The notes under the pieces were generated by a model. That model saw only the letters and a list, made by a program, of their open reading frames with translations. It ran no database searches and had not been told where the DNA came from. The translations under genes were made by a program, and so were the position numbers. From NCBI GenBank assembly GCA_004794655.1, contig SMMW01000520.1:372001-436000 (forward strand): a DNA stretch of 64,000 bases, written 5' to 3'. The stretch is from Marisa cornuarietis (lineage: Eukaryota > Mollusca > Gastropoda > Architaenioglossa > Ampullariidae). Below are positions 33,501 through 44,479 of this stretch, one piece after another. Position 1 is the stretch's first letter; every line of letters starts with the position of its first letter.

Positions 33501-36500
33501 AGGGGAAAAAAGGTTACAATACTCTCCGAGTACGAGGAGTAATGATGGGTGAGTTTGATTTACTGTGTTTGTGGAAAATATTTCCAAGATGTGAAAGTGA
33601 TTATCATCATAAAGGCATATGGGTAATGAAATATGATAATAAATATGAATGTTTAATAGTTTGATCAACTGATGTGGCTTATAGTGGGTAGGTACCTCAA
33701 GCTAATGTTTGATTTATTAAAGATAAAGTACACAAAAAACATTTAAAAGTGAGGGAATTTATCCCCAAGCTACTTCACAATCACAGTAGTTTGCTGAGTT
33801 TGGGATACATGCAGTGGTGTTCCCCCCTGCCCCAGGAAGGTAGAGAAGTTACAGTTTCTGTTGTTATGACCTTTTTTCTTTTATGTTAGAGGACAGAATT
33901 TTGCTGATTGTTTTCTGTCTTTGTATAAAGTGGGTTTTTTCCCTCTCAATTTACAGCTGCAGTCTGGAAAACTTTTCCACAAGCTACAGAATAGGAAATG
34001 AATGGTGTGGCACGTAAGTGGTTTATCTGTGCCAGGGACAGTGACAGTGGGCGACATCGGCGCATTAAACCAACTACTGGTAGGTAGTGGTCATAACTAA
34101 CCCTTTTTTAAAAGTTTGTGGAGTACTCATTAGACAACTCAGGTGGTGCAATGGTTGGAACTTTAAAGATAGGCTATCGCAGGTTCACATACAGTTCTTT
34201 CTCTGCATGGTGTGTCTGTTGTATAGCTTGAATTGCTCTATGTGAAACTTGTATAAAATCCACTTTTCTCACCCATCTCCCTGGTATTATCCTGTGGTCA
34301 TTGACCTTGACCTTATAATGCTAATATTTTTAGATATCTTTAGAAGTTTTGTATGTTTAAAGTAACAAATTCATCATAAATCATCACTTGTGAATCTGTC
34401 AGAAGACAGATGCTAGCAGCTGTATTTACAAGAAATATTTTAGACAGGGTTACACACATAATATAATCACTACAATATTTAGTTATGTAGGAAGTGGATA
34501 CTAAGTCACCTATCATATAATGAATAGAAACTCAGGGTAATATGAAATATATATGGCTCCAAATAATGAGAATGCTGCTAGCTGTCCTGACATGTGCTCT
34601 CATATCTCTATTTTACAAAAGAAAGGAACATCCAGAAAAAAATTTAAGTTCCATCCCAAGGGGGCAGTAACTTTTTGCACCACATAAAATCTTATTTCTG
34701 CCTACAATTTATTTTTCAGATTCTGGCTCCTCCGGCAGATTGTCTGGTGGTGCCGAGTGAAGATTAGCTGCCCTGGGTCTTGGATATACTTTGCTGCATG
34801 TGACATCTATTTACAGGACTGCCGCAATATAGCCTTAGTTGACAAGAACACCCAGTTTACCCCTCCCACCTCCTTTCTCCCCAGCAGCCCCATAGAGAAA
34901 AATAAATAATTTTGAATTTTCATTTGCTTGTTGGTATTGGTATTCTAAGTGTGCTAGAAATTGGTATGTTGCTGTGTAAATGATAGAATGCTGTGTGTTG
35001 TTATGGTTGTCCTCATGTATTTTGGTGGTGTGGAGGTTGGCAGACCACCTGTTGGTGGTTTGGAAGTGGTGGAAACGGTGGTATTCTGCTCGGCTTTTGA
35101 TGGTCTAACCACTAAGGGCCAATGTGGTCACGACTTACAAAAACCTACCATGGGCCAAAGAGCGGCTTCACCATGAAGGGCCCATTTTAAGCCCACTGTG
35201 GGCCGAGGCTTGGGCCCATGATTTTTTGCAGGCTGGGTCTGTAATTAGGGTCTGTGTTGTCGATTCAGTTATACTTGTTACATGGAAAATATTATGTTTT
35301 AGACTGTGTAAACTGGTTAATTTTTCAAAGAAATTGTGTCCAAACTCTTTTAACATCAGGTTTTTTGACACAAATGGTGTTGGACTGCTCTTTAGAAAAA
35401 CTGTGTAAAAGCCTTATATATAACTTGTTGGTTAAACATACTTTTATAGCACTCACATAATCTCATCCTGTGAACATGTGCATGATCATACATGCACAGA
35501 TTTGACATTGAGTATGTTTAGGAGTGTGATAAATGTTGCCAGTAAGATATTTCTTTGCTATTCTGGTTTCACTAACACTGAGTTTGGCATTGCCTGTTCT
35601 CATAGTGGTTAGTATTACACAGTTAATTCCTTGGTGGCAAGGGTGTTAATGTGTTAGAAATCGTGTTACACGTCTCTTGTGATTCTTTAATAAATTGTCA
35701 CTAAGTGTAGTCTAGTGCACAAAAAAACAACAAAAAAACAAGGAGTTACTTTGAGCACCAGCTCTCTCCAGGCTGTAAAGCACTTATCACAGCATCGATA
35801 AGCAGATGGGATTTGCCTTGGAGTACTGTCAGTAAAACTACACCATATCTTTTTTGTCACCTTTTTGCAATCTAGATGGCTTATCATTTAACATAAATAG
35901 ATATGGTTGGGCTGTCAGTTGTACAAATACTTTTTTATGGGTCATTCTAGAGATTCTGTGCATTGACGAGGGAATGATTCAAAAATTTACCTTTATACAT
36001 GGCAGCCATCTATTCACGCTAAGTAATTTTGTGTGTACACAGGAATTTGTTTTGACATAAGTGCATGATAGACTTGCATACCTCCATGTGGGAATTTGTT
36101 ATGTAATTACTAGAAGCAATCTGTAATAGCTTAGGAAATGATCCATTTTGGATACTGATGCTAATATTTTTGTTATCTTAAATTTAATTTTTTGGTCCTT
36201 GCAAAGCAATTGATCTGGTCATGTTGACCATCTCTACATAGGACTAGGTAAGGTGCATGAAGGGTACACATGAAAGTTGTGTATGCATTTTTAATTGATT
36301 CGCAGGAAGTGCAAACAAGAATGTCACTTGAGGATGTGAAAAAAAACAACTATTAATATAAGCAGTTAATGGAAGCTGGGAGGTTCTCATTAGTTCTTTC
36401 TTTCCCTCTCTCTCCACATCTTTCCTCTCTACTCTTTTTTCCCCCTCCTATACTTAATGGATGTGTCTTGGGAATGAAAATGTGATGTAATGTGATATAT

Positions 36501-37569
36501 TGATATTGTGTTGGTTAAATAAAATTTTTGGAAAAAAAGAGAAAAAAAATAATGGAAGAAATAATGTTTATCTAAAGGTTTCTTGGAAATAATGTTTCTC
36601 ATATAAAAAAATTCCTTCGAAATATGATTTTAATACATTTTCTTAACGATAGCATTGTAATACAAAGGACTAATTTGTTTCAATGTTTTTGGCGTCCCAT
36701 TAAATGAGAAATAAAACGCAATGCATAAAAAATAAAAAGATTTTCAAGTAGTTTGTATATTATCTCAGTTATCTTTTGGATTTTTTTTTGTTTCCAAATT
36801 GATGGGGATAAAGCTGAGTTTTAAGTAAGTCATTAGTGTGGACCACGACAGCAATGATTACGCGCTGGTCTATCAAAAGGAATCATGTAAGCTGCTACCA
36901 GCAGATACTCACAGTAAACTTTCAGCGTATGATAGCCACTCCCTATGTTATTGACAGGATCATAATCACTGTCAACATAAGTCGCTAAACAATATACTTG
37001 ACGTCCATTGTGCTTTCTTGTCAGATTGTCGAAGATCAGAAGATTTTCTTGAGGAAGACCACCAGCTCTGTCTGCCCATTCGTACTTAAAGACTTGATGA
37101 TAATTTCGTGGTGTCACACACATCAAAGATCCCTTTGTTCCTTCCAAAAACGGATACATGTCATCCTCTGTAACTATGTGAAGTCCGTCGTCTTCGAAGA
37201 ACCACACACAACACACAAACATAAATTAAACAGCAATAGTTTGCTTTGTAAAATATTACTTAAAGTTTACTAAATGAATGAATTTATGATAAAAAATGAG
37301 ATCTTTTAGAAGAAACCGTAAATAGATTGTTTCCAAATATTTTTGATAGAGTAAAATACAGGAAAATTCTATTTGCACAATTGTGTATTTCACGCGAGAA
37401 GAAAAGGTAAATAATGCTCTAATTTAGTACGATAAATCTTAAGTTCAAATAATTACAAAGAAACAAAATGTTTCATTGCAATTTTAAAGGTAGGCTGAAA
37501 ATGCACTTACAATTATACATGAAAGTTAACCAGCACATCAGAAGTAAATTCCCAATCTAACCTTGACAC

Positions 37570-37632
<63 letters not shown>

Positions 37633-40600
37633 AACACACACACACAAGAGCGAGTACATAGAATGTAAAGGACAAAAAAGGCAAAACATAGAGAGAAAAG
37701 ATGCTACGAAGGTCCTACATTGATATTCACATAAACGGTTCTTAACGGCGTTTTTTGCGTTAAACTAAGAAAACAATTAATGTGTAGACTCAAAGATCTC
37801 AAAACCTGATGAGACATAGAATCAATGACTGTGAGACCATTCTTTACTAAGCTTTAAAAAAGGTTTACAAAACAGACTTTCATAAAGTTAACCAAGTCTT
37901 ACCCCTGCTGCAAGTGACGCCAGCGTTGTTGGAATAACAGTCCTCCGTAGTTTTATTCCAGCGACATTCATCAAGGCTGTTCTCGTTACCATCACAAACA
38001 AATGCAACTTCAAGTAAAGGGCTCTTCTTTCCTCCGAACAACCAGCCGTCTATCAGTGCTGCATTTCTTCTAATTAGAAAATAGAAACAGTTTTAACGGT
38101 CTACAAATAATTCATAATCTTTAGTCTCTTTCCCATGTAAATAATAACTGACATTAAAATGTATTTTGAATAAGCAAAGCTCTTACAATTAATATTTGTG
38201 TGACTTTGTGTGTGTGTGTAAGTGCGGGTGGGGGTGGGGGGCTTGTCGTGTGGGTGGGAGCTATGGGTGGGTGTGGGTTTTGGGTGGATGCATGGCCATG
38301 ACATTTCACATCACAATTACACAAGTAAAAAAGGTAGAAAAGAGTATTTTGTGCAGGCTGTTAAAGGATAAAGTCAACTGTTCATCGACATTGGTATTTG
38401 CCTGCAGTCTTACATCTACCTCTCTACTTGTCTGCCTGTCTGCTAAGGTGTATGAATATTTTTCTGGAGTATGTAGACGCATGTTGTATGTCTCTGTGTC
38501 TTTAGCGTTCTTCTAAAGATTTAAGTCATTGTAACTGCCTCAATCTGTTCTTTGGTTTGTAGAAAAATTTTTAAAAATGGTATCTCACGAGGGTAAATTG
38601 AGTTGTCTGCAGATGACTGTCGCAGTTTTCTCGTCGTTGACACACACTGTACTGTATTGGTTACTACCAGTCTCTACCTCTACACGCCCCATGTGAGTAC
38701 TTGTACGGTGAGGTCCTGTCAAACGTAGACCTGTAACAATAAAGTGGGAGGGCACTGAGTCGACACCGTCTGCGCGTAACTTTTTAGTGGGGAAGTAGAA
38801 GTAAGACCGATGGTTATTTGTATGGTCGAGGTAAAGTAATAACTGAACACTGACGCTTACAGTCAGGCTTTTGAGCTGCAGCTAAAGATTGAACAGATCT
38901 ACTCGACAGAATAAGAGTCAATTAATTGTCTGTAGTTTCTTTCTATCTCGTGAGAATTCCAGTTTTTAGTAAGTAGTAGGAGTATGGTTGATGCAGCTAA
39001 TATTTGCTATTTGCTTAGTGTTAACACATCTCTTACTATCGTATTACGCATTTTATGATTATCATTTTTTAGTCCCTTTGCTCAGTTTAGAAAAACAATG
39101 TAGTCAAAATTTTGAAGAACATCTATGAGTACAACATTGTCTAAATCTGTTGTCACGACATATTATATATATATATATATATGCTGTTCATTAATGGCAC
39201 CAGCGTTGCAGATAGTTTTATTCATTTGCTAATTTACTAAGAAATGTAATATTTGATGTTTATTGTTCCTGCCATATTGACGAGACACGAGGCGTTTTTG
39301 CACGCTAAAGATAAAAGTGAAATTGTCAATGCACTTTACAAGATGCTAGAGGCTCACTGCATCGTCACTCGGTCCTCTATTTACTACAAGTAATATTTAC
39401 TAAAAATATTATATACAAACAGCGACACTTCTGGAGTCGCCTCATCAAACGATTTGTAAATTCGTTGTCTGTCTGTCTCTGTCTCTGTAACGACACTTAC
39501 TGCTCGTCTGTGAAGCCTTCCCCTCAGTTCTTGGTTGTTACCACTACCATCTACCATAATTTTAAGATTCAAGATTTCTCCCCCTCTCAGGGGTATAAAA
39601 AGATATTACTTATATTATATTTCCGTATTACATACAATGTAAAGCCTTTGTATCTATAATACATTATAAACACATAACTTTAAATAAAGAAACTGGTAAG
39701 GTTGATAATATAAAGTGTTCAGCATTTTAAGTTTGTTTACTTACTCATGCTTCTTGCATCACATAGGATACCGACATCAAAGCAGTCGCTATTGCGGAGT
39801 TGTCCCAACTCACATTGTTCAAGACTGTTTTCCATTCCTTGACACTTTATATACGAAAACTGAAATCCTGAACCCGTTCCAAACATAGGAAATTTAGCAG
39901 CTGCTTGGCCAGTGCTGTCAAAAAACACGGATGGTACATAAAGGTTCATTCATAACTGTACCATATGAAGGTAAACAGGTAAAGGTACACTAGGATGGTA
40001 GCGTTGTGAGATTTTGTATTCCTTACTTACCTAAAGACCAACCATTGTTCTTTCTTTCCTTAACCCGCCACTGAGGTAGGGAGAGAGTAAACGACTTTTT
40101 TATGATACAGTGGCAGGTTCTAAATAATGTCGATTAAAATAATGGTTATAAGAGCATCGTTTACCAAACAATCGCGTGTAACACAAATTATGTTGTCAAA
40201 GGAAGTTTGTAAAGCAAAGCTGGCAACATCTGACTTACAGTCAAACTCCTGAGGGGAGCGTTTGTTTCGTACTCGAGTACTCTAAGCGCTGTTCACATCG
40301 TGTTTTTAACTCTTTTCAGATCGTGTCTGTCGACTCTGTTCAATTCGCGTCTGTAGACTCTGCCTTATCACCGACTGTAAGCTTTCCTTGCTTCTAGAAT
40401 ATTGCAAGCTATTAATATATCAAGCTCGCGATGACCAGTCCTCAAACATCACTTGATACTTTTCAGATACAACGACCTTCAACACCTTCCCCCCTCCTTG
40501 CATCACGCAGTATCACACAAATATGGCGGCCTTCAAGTAATGATGCAGAACTTAAGTCTATATAATATACTGCCACCCTACTATTTTGAATACTTGTTAT

Positions 40601-43600
40601 TTCAATCTGTAATCTTCATCAACAGAAACAGCAAATAACAAATTATGTCCCTAGAGTGGTTTTAATAATATCTTATATTACATTTTAGGTCAAATGAGAT
40701 GGTAAAAACCTGTAACAAAAAAGTGTATAAAACATATTTTCAACGTATTCCTATAAGGAATCGTGTTTAAGGAAGGTAGGAGAAAATAATTATTATTGTA
40801 ACATTAAAAACAAAATCATACGTACCCAAAGGCAATAAAATACTGGAAGTCAAAAATCGTTTACAGAAAGTGTTAGCATTCTCATTGTCTTTGCAAAGAC
40901 GCCAGGTCTGAAAGTAAACTACGAGAAAACCAAAGTTTTATGGATAGGAAGTAAGAAAAACTGCCAGATGAGGTTTCTGCGGGATATGAATTTTTGTTGA
41001 GATCAAGGAACTTTTAAATATTTAGGGATCCCTTTCTTGGTTGATGTGGATCGTATTGTAAATTTAAGCTACAATGATAAGTTCATTGAAATACAAAAAT
41101 TACTTTGTTCATGGAGAAAGCGTCAGCTTACCCCAGTTAAAAATAACTGTTTTAAAAACCTTAGCCATGTCAAAATAAACTTACCTCTTTCCCTAACCTA
41201 CCTGACCCTGGGGACACATTTTTGAAAGAAATTGAAAAGTAAATTTTAAATTTCTATGGACTGGAAAGCAGCCCAAACTTATTAAAGGAATCCACACTAT
41301 ACATGAATCCTAAACTAGACAAATAACATTCTCTAGGCAGTGAATTTGTAAATTCGCTAATAAATAGAATACAAAACCCTTTTTGGGATTTTGTTTTGAA
41401 ACATTTTAAATGATTACACGTAAAATTAGCACCTACTACTATTGATGGTTTTAATGCTAATGTCTCTTCTATAACATAAATAGTACTATGGGAAACCACA
41501 CAATGTAATTAAGTGATTGGCTGCGAGAAGATATCTATAAAGTTAGACATTTACCTAAAGATAATTTGCAGGAGTTTTAAAAGCAATTAAAGAGTTTCAA
41601 AACAAATTGGAAATTGAAACATGAAAGGATCTAAAGAAAGGAAAGAAACGTTATGAAAGATAATTTTTAAAAGGAATAAATCTGTACAACTACTGCTTGG
41701 AAATTCTTACTCTTTGCCTAGTTGAATAGTGAAATGGGACTCAAACTTTGAAAAAATACATTGGAAACTTGTATTTAACAAATTCCATAAGACAACAGTA
41801 GAAAATAAAATGAAACGGTTTCAGTAAAATAATTCTTCATAGAATTTTATTAACTAACCGGTTCCTTTTCATAAAAAAGATTTTTAACTCCCCAAAATGT
41901 GCGTTGTGTCTTATGAAAGAAGAAGCAATAAGTCATCTTCTGGAGAGATTTACATCCGTTATGATAAATACGTGTACATCACTAAGAACTACTTTTTAAA
42001 AAAACTGATTTTACTTGGTGTGCAAGACGAAACTTCTGCTGACTAAGTGTTAGACCTAATCATTGTTAGCAAAACATTTTATTTATGTATGCAAATGGAA
42101 AAATAATATACCTTCTATACATGTTTTTCTGAAGATTTTGAAATAAAGATACAACATAGAAAGATATTATAGCATATGAAGTAATAAGTTAAACATGTGT
42201 GAATTAATGTGGAAACCATACAATTAATATAAGCACAAATAGTGTGAGCTGGGATATCCTCACTAGCTTTATCCTATCTTCAGTCTCTCTTTCTCCAAGT
42301 TTTTTCATACTACCTCCAGGTGGTAGAAACAAGTATGTATATATTAAGAATTAAACATTCATTTCTGAGGCACACAACATTGATTTTGGCTGTTACTTAC
42401 ATTGCAAACTGTCACCGTCTGCATGAGAATTTTGCATAACCAAAATAAAAAAAACTTCATTCACTTGTGATGAAAGGGACACTGGTAACAAGTTTCTTTT
42501 TAAATTAGGCATGAATTGCCACTGGTTGAACAAGAGTTTTCCTATCAGAAGCAATAGTGACCTTTGAATCCCTTTGAATGTAACTCTAACCAGATCATCA
42601 GGCTAAGAGGCTTTTCTATCGTGCATAATGATCAAACGTATAAAAACGTATATCTTCGTGAGTTAAACGTGTTTAATTATTGCGAAATTATTGCGTTTGA
42701 CTACACATACCTGTTGAATCCCAACATTCTGCAGGCTACCGAAGCCTCTTCCTCTCCAAAATCGTCATCACACACTGTTTTCCAACCTCCACCGTAAGAG
42801 ACTTCCAGACGTCCGGCCTTCGCTGTGCCATTAACCACACGAGCTCTTAACTGTGGAGCTAAAATTTGGAATACCAATATGTTATATCAATTAAATATTT
42901 ACATCTTTTTCATAAATAAATGGAACAAGATGTGAAAAAGTGTGCATGATTAACAGATTGCATGATACATTCTTCTCTCCCTTTTTTCTGAAGCTGGGCT
43001 TGTAAACGTTGGCCTTGCCTTAGGTATGTATAAATGTAAAAAAGTAAGTGTCTGCGCAAAATTATCACCTTCAATATCACCTTAATCATCATTGTCGTGT
43101 TCATGGTAAATTAGACACTCATTATTGTTTTAGATTTTCCATTTATAAGTCTAAAACGGCTCATTATTTGAAGCAGAAGGCTATGGAAATTTTCAAGAGA
43201 TTAACTATAAAAAATATCAACGGACAGCATAGTGAGAACAATCATGAAAGCTTTAATTGAGTAAATAAATAAGCATAAACGAACATCACCTTAAAGGAAA
43301 GTCATACGTTAGAAATAGAATAAAAATCTGCAAAGTTAGAGACAAATAACCTTGTTTTCAATATCGTCAACGAAGTGCGGATGTAACAAGTCAAAACATA
43401 CAGGAAGAGGAACTTTAGTTATCGGTACTGAGCAAAACCAAACAACCATTTAAGTCTTATCTGTGGGAAAGAAAGTTCGTGCAGGTCATGCGGGTAAAGG
43501 ATTAGGAGTTAAGACAGCAAAGGTGACCTCAGGCCACAGAAGCAATAGTAACATTTTATATTAATTTTAATCAACCAAGAAAGAGAGTGATGTTAACTGC

Positions 43601-43673
43601 ACGCCTTCTTACCTGCACTTGGTATTAGGAGAGCAGATATTAAGTAAACACTGAGGACCCTGTACATCATCAT
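22698..43673 (-). CDS. Gene A: secreted or membrane SRCR/Ig receptor with Thr-rich stalk (3' end open)
   Basis: Minus-strand gene. Exons in 5' to 3' order, high-low coordinates: 43673-43613 (signal), 42858-42711 + 39914-39745 (SRCR1), 38730-38589 + 38069-37903 (SRCR2), 37191-36913 (Ig1), 30490-30188 (Ig2), 29718-29571 + 29252-29080 (SRCR3), 28205-28058 + 27763-27591 (SRCR4), 25670-25523 + 25206-25034 (SRCR5), then six Thr-rich exons between 24,596 and 22,698. All joins keep frame; about 838 codons are recovered. Each SRCR has six cysteines and is split over two exons, both features of group A SRCR domains. SRCR/Ig ectodomains bind microbial or modified-self ligands. The Thr-rich stalk implies heavy O-glycosylation and usually precedes a membrane anchor, which was not found. 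Introns are loaded with transposons. SRCR4 ends with a GC donor. Confidence 0.8.
25034..25670 (-). CDS. Gene A: SRCR5 (two exons)
   Basis: First half 25670-25523 (148 nt): ARLANGNENAGRLEIFHNGQ, WSTVCNDGFGNEEAGVACRM. Second half 25206-25034 (173 nt): GSGRILLDDVKCTGTEISLA, ECTHRPLYSHNCGHSEDVGV then IC. Six cysteines (group A). Exon sizes equal those of SRCR3 and SRCR4, and the sequence is close to both, so this is a tandem copy. Confidence 0.92.
26400..26830 (+). pseudogene. Possible relic of a THAP-type zinc finger protein
   Basis: ATG at 26,414 opens MTRTHCAVAECSLRHSDGVS, VYPLGKS then a stop. The C-x4-C spacing followed by a GVS..P block resembles the start of THAP DNA-binding domains found in P-type transposases and host factors. 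The downstream frame is broken and only a Trp (WQQ) and a Cys-rich short ORF follow. It lies in a gene A intron. Support is thin. Confidence 0.3.
27591..28205 (-). CDS. Gene A: SRCR4 (two exons, GC donor)
   Basis: First half 28205-28058: ARVVNGTAASGRLEIFHNGQ, WSTVCDDGFGNEEAEVACRM. Second half 27763-27591: GSGKILLDNVDCRGTEMSFS, QCTHTALYSHDCKHSEDVGV then IC. Six cysteines. The second half ends GATG/GCAAGAG, a GC donor at the place where SRCR3 and SRCR5 have GTAAGA and GTAAAA. Confidence 0.9.
29080..29718 (-). CDS. Gene A: SRCR3 (two exons)
   Basis: First half 29718-29571: ARLVNGTTSTGRLEIFHKGE, WSTVCDDSFGNEEAKVACWM. Second half 29252-29080: GSGKILLDEVNCTGTEISLA, ECTHKAFYSHDCSHSEDVGV then IC. 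Six cysteines and 148 + 173 nt exons, as in SRCR4 and SRCR5. Confidence 0.92.
30188..30490 (-). CDS. Gene A: Ig2 domain exon
   Basis: A 303-nt phase 1-1 exon encoding one Ig domain: LSPGQNVTLWCEADSNPPPA, SITWSGRVNSTTGEL, then SGLYICTVVTQ. It has the Cys-Trp-(D/SGxYxC) Ig core. Its 3' portion (30,188 to about 30,410) is almost identical to the gene B Ig2 exon, whereas its 5' portion is not. Ends at donor GTTTAC. Confidence 0.9.
31495..35237 (+). mobile_element. Putative TIR transposon nested in the LINE 3' UTR
   Basis: CCCAGCCTGCAAA (31,495-31,507) is repeated as its exact inverse TTTGCAGGCTGGG (35,225-35,237). TCT flanks both outer sides (31,492-31,494 and 35,238-35,240), a possible 3-bp target duplication. 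GGGCCC/GTGGGCC blocks and an AGACCACCTGT motif occur near both ends. The interior carries a spliced gene with a DUF4806-like domain. The superfamily is unknown, and no transposase catalytic domain was recognised. Confidence 0.5.
32639..34760 (+). pseudogene. DUF4806-like gene inside the nested element, broken
   Basis: Exons by splice signals: 32639-32748, 32890-33003, 33159-33217, 33390-33548, 33957-34079, 34720-34760, with AATAAA at 34,901. Exon 4 encodes VRSMLRRLFSTPLALQYNFT, GAKGKKGYNTLRVRGVMM and exon 5 continues AAVWKTFPQATE, TAG, then EMNGVARKWFICARDSDSGR. This follows the DUF4806 pattern (L.RLLS..LA..YNW.G..GK..F..L.L..V...AV...FP.AT..EI...I..WLR.A..R). The TAG at 33,992-33,994 interrupts the domain, and the exon 3 to exon 4 join is out of frame. 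DUF4806 is a family of unknown function; its presence here between TIRs suggests a transposon-borne gene. The start exon is not established. Confidence 0.55.
35238..36345. other. Unassigned 1.1-kb segment between the TIR unit and the LINE 3' UTR
   Basis: No protein similarity was recognised. The right edge is GTGAAAAAAAA followed by ACAAC; ACAAC also occurs at 31,483-31,487, just left of the TIR unit. The whole 31,488-36,345 block could therefore be one insertion with an A-rich end and a 5-bp duplication that includes the TIR unit. Alternatively this is LINE 3' UTR. Confidence 0.3.
36913..37191 (-). CDS. Gene A: Ig1 domain exon
   Basis: A 279-nt phase 1-1 exon. It encodes GLHIVTEDDMYPFLEGTKGS, LMCVTPRNYHQVFKYEW, LLIFDNLTRKHNGRQVYC, an Ig domain with both core cysteines and the Trp. 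Same length and phase as gene B Ig1 (61,630-61,908), with aligned residues throughout. Confidence 0.9.
37572..37647. repeat. (CA)n microsatellite
   Basis: Long CA dinucleotide tract with a few AAACA interruptions towards its right end, in the SRCR2-Ig1 intron. Confidence 0.9.
37903..38730 (-). CDS. Gene A: SRCR2 (two exons)
   Basis: First half 38730-38589 (142 nt): LRLTGPHRTSTHMGRVEVET, STVCVNDEKTATVICRQLNL. Second half 38069-37903 (167 nt): ALIDGWLFGGKKSPLLEVAF, VCDGNENSLDECRWNKTTED, then CYSNNAGVTC. Six cysteines. Exon lengths equal those of gene B SRCR2. Confidence 0.9.
39745..42858 (-). CDS. Gene A: SRCR1 (two exons)
   Basis: First half 42858-42711 (148 nt): ARVVNGTAKAGRLEVSYGGG, WKTVCDDDFGEEEASVACRM. 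Second half 39914-39745 (170 nt): AAAKFPMFGTGSGFQFSYIK, CQGMENSLEQCELGQLRNSD, then CFDVGILC. Six cysteines. The intron between the halves carries a dead L1/Tx1-like LINE. Confidence 0.9.
40840..42340 (+). pseudogene. Decayed L1/Tx1-like LINE copy
   Basis: In pieces: KTKVLWIGSKKN, GTFKYLGIPFLVDVDRIVNL, RKRQLTPVKNN, an ILHRILLTNRF-like block and a CALC zinc-knuckle remnant, with many stops and frame changes. It then runs into AATTAATATAAGCACAAATA and pyrimidine-rich sequence that matches the 3' UTR of the LINE at 36,351. It is an older relative of the 30,601 element and lies in the SRCR1 intron of gene A. Confidence 0.75.
43613..43673 (-). CDS. Gene A: signal-peptide exon
   Basis: ATG at 43,673 opens MMMYRVLSVYLISALLIPSA, followed by donor GTAAGA in phase 1, matching SRCR1. 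It has an Arg then a hydrophobic core and small residues before the junction, a typical signal peptide. Three consecutive ATGs are available; the first was chosen arbitrarily. Confidence 0.75.
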
Positions 43674-43802
43674 GAGGAATGAAACAGTTCCTTTGTCCGA
43701 GAAGACACAGGCCGTAAACCTCAGTGTTTCAGCATCTTGTGGGTCAACGAGAAAGTAACCGTCAGCGAGCAGCCTCATCAGATGGCCTGTCACGTGTCTA
43801 AC

Positions 43803-43860
43803 AGCGATTGGCTGACTAGAAGACTGCTCGCGCGCCCGTGCATTTTTAAGGACAGTTTAA
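43803..43860 (-). promoter_or_regulatory. Candidate promoter elements of gene A
   Basis: Minus strand upstream of the first ATG has a CCAAT box (AGCCAATCGCTG, + positions about 43,803-43,814) and a TTAAAAATG TATA-like element near 43,845, with a GC-rich block between them. Spacing is plausible but unproved. Confidence 0.25.
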
Positions 43861-44147
43861 ATGTCCATTAAGTGTGCTTCCCAGTGTTTTATTTTTTGTT
43901 TAGCTTAGCTTATTTATAAATTCTTAGAACCAAAGAAAATATTCCGGCTAGTCTTTAAACTTAAATATGATCGAGAACTCAAACATTTGTTTGCGCTTCT
44001 CTAATAATAATAACAGAACGTAGATTTCAACGACCCTGATAGTTTCCCAGAAATTTTGATCTGAAGATTTACAAACAAGTCTGTCAAATAAACTGGATTT
44101 GGACCTTTCGAAATTTTTTTCAGTCAACCAGCCATCCAGAGAGACAG

Positions 44148-44470
44148 CCGTTGGGGGACCACATGCATAGAAGCGGCAGCTGACAGGGCCCGCCACTCTT
44201 GCCTACTGTGGGCGATAGTCAGCAGGTCCCGTACAGGACGACCAGTCCGGTCTTTGATGTTCGTAAGCCAGTCACACCCAGGTCGGCACTAGCAGGGATT
44301 TTTGCAGCTTGCACTTGGTAGTGAACCTTATTTAATGGCTATGCCAGATTCTGTCTAGCCTAGCTATCGCCGCTGTTGCTGTCGCGATCCGGATGCGAAA
44401 ATCTGGTGTGGTGTTGCGTTCCTTGGAGAGGGTTACCGCTTCGAGTTTTACCCCGTTAACTTTTCTCCTT
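44148..44470 (-). pseudogene. RTE-like LINE remnant with internal deletion
   Basis: Minus strand reads TPDFRIRIATATAAIARLDR, IWHSH (stop) IRFTTKCKLQKSL, then jumps to a tail resembling WLTNIKDRTGRPVRDLLTIA, HSRQEWRALSAAA. These are the 'RIA.A..A.ARL.RIW' block and the C-terminal 'W...I..W.G....LL..A.DR..WR' block of endonuclease-RT LINEs. The YGSE region between them is missing. Confidence 0.65.
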
Positions 44471-44479
44471 TGGTTTAAA

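Larger units (their letters stand above)
30601..36544 (+). mobile_element. 5'-truncated L1/Tx1-like LINE with 16-bp TSD, split by an insert
   Basis: The ORF part (30,601-31,479) is the C-terminal region of an L1/Tx1-type ORF2: IIRDRKVIYIKKWVDAKVIK, GDLTNVNGTF, then the LRLLHRILPTN block and a CCFCKQDRETIEHTFWHC zinc-binding motif before TGA at 31,477. The 3' UTR resumes at about 36,351 (TATTAATATAAGCAGTTAAT and pyrimidine-rich sequence, matching the LINE copy near 42,215) and ends with TTAAATAAAATTTTTGG and an A-rich tail. AAAAATAATGGAAGAA flanks it on both sides (30,585-30,600 and 36,545-36,560), a clean target-site duplication. It sits in the Ig1-Ig2 intron of gene A, on the opposite strand. 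The ORF part has no internal stop, so the insertion is fairly young. Confidence 0.8.
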
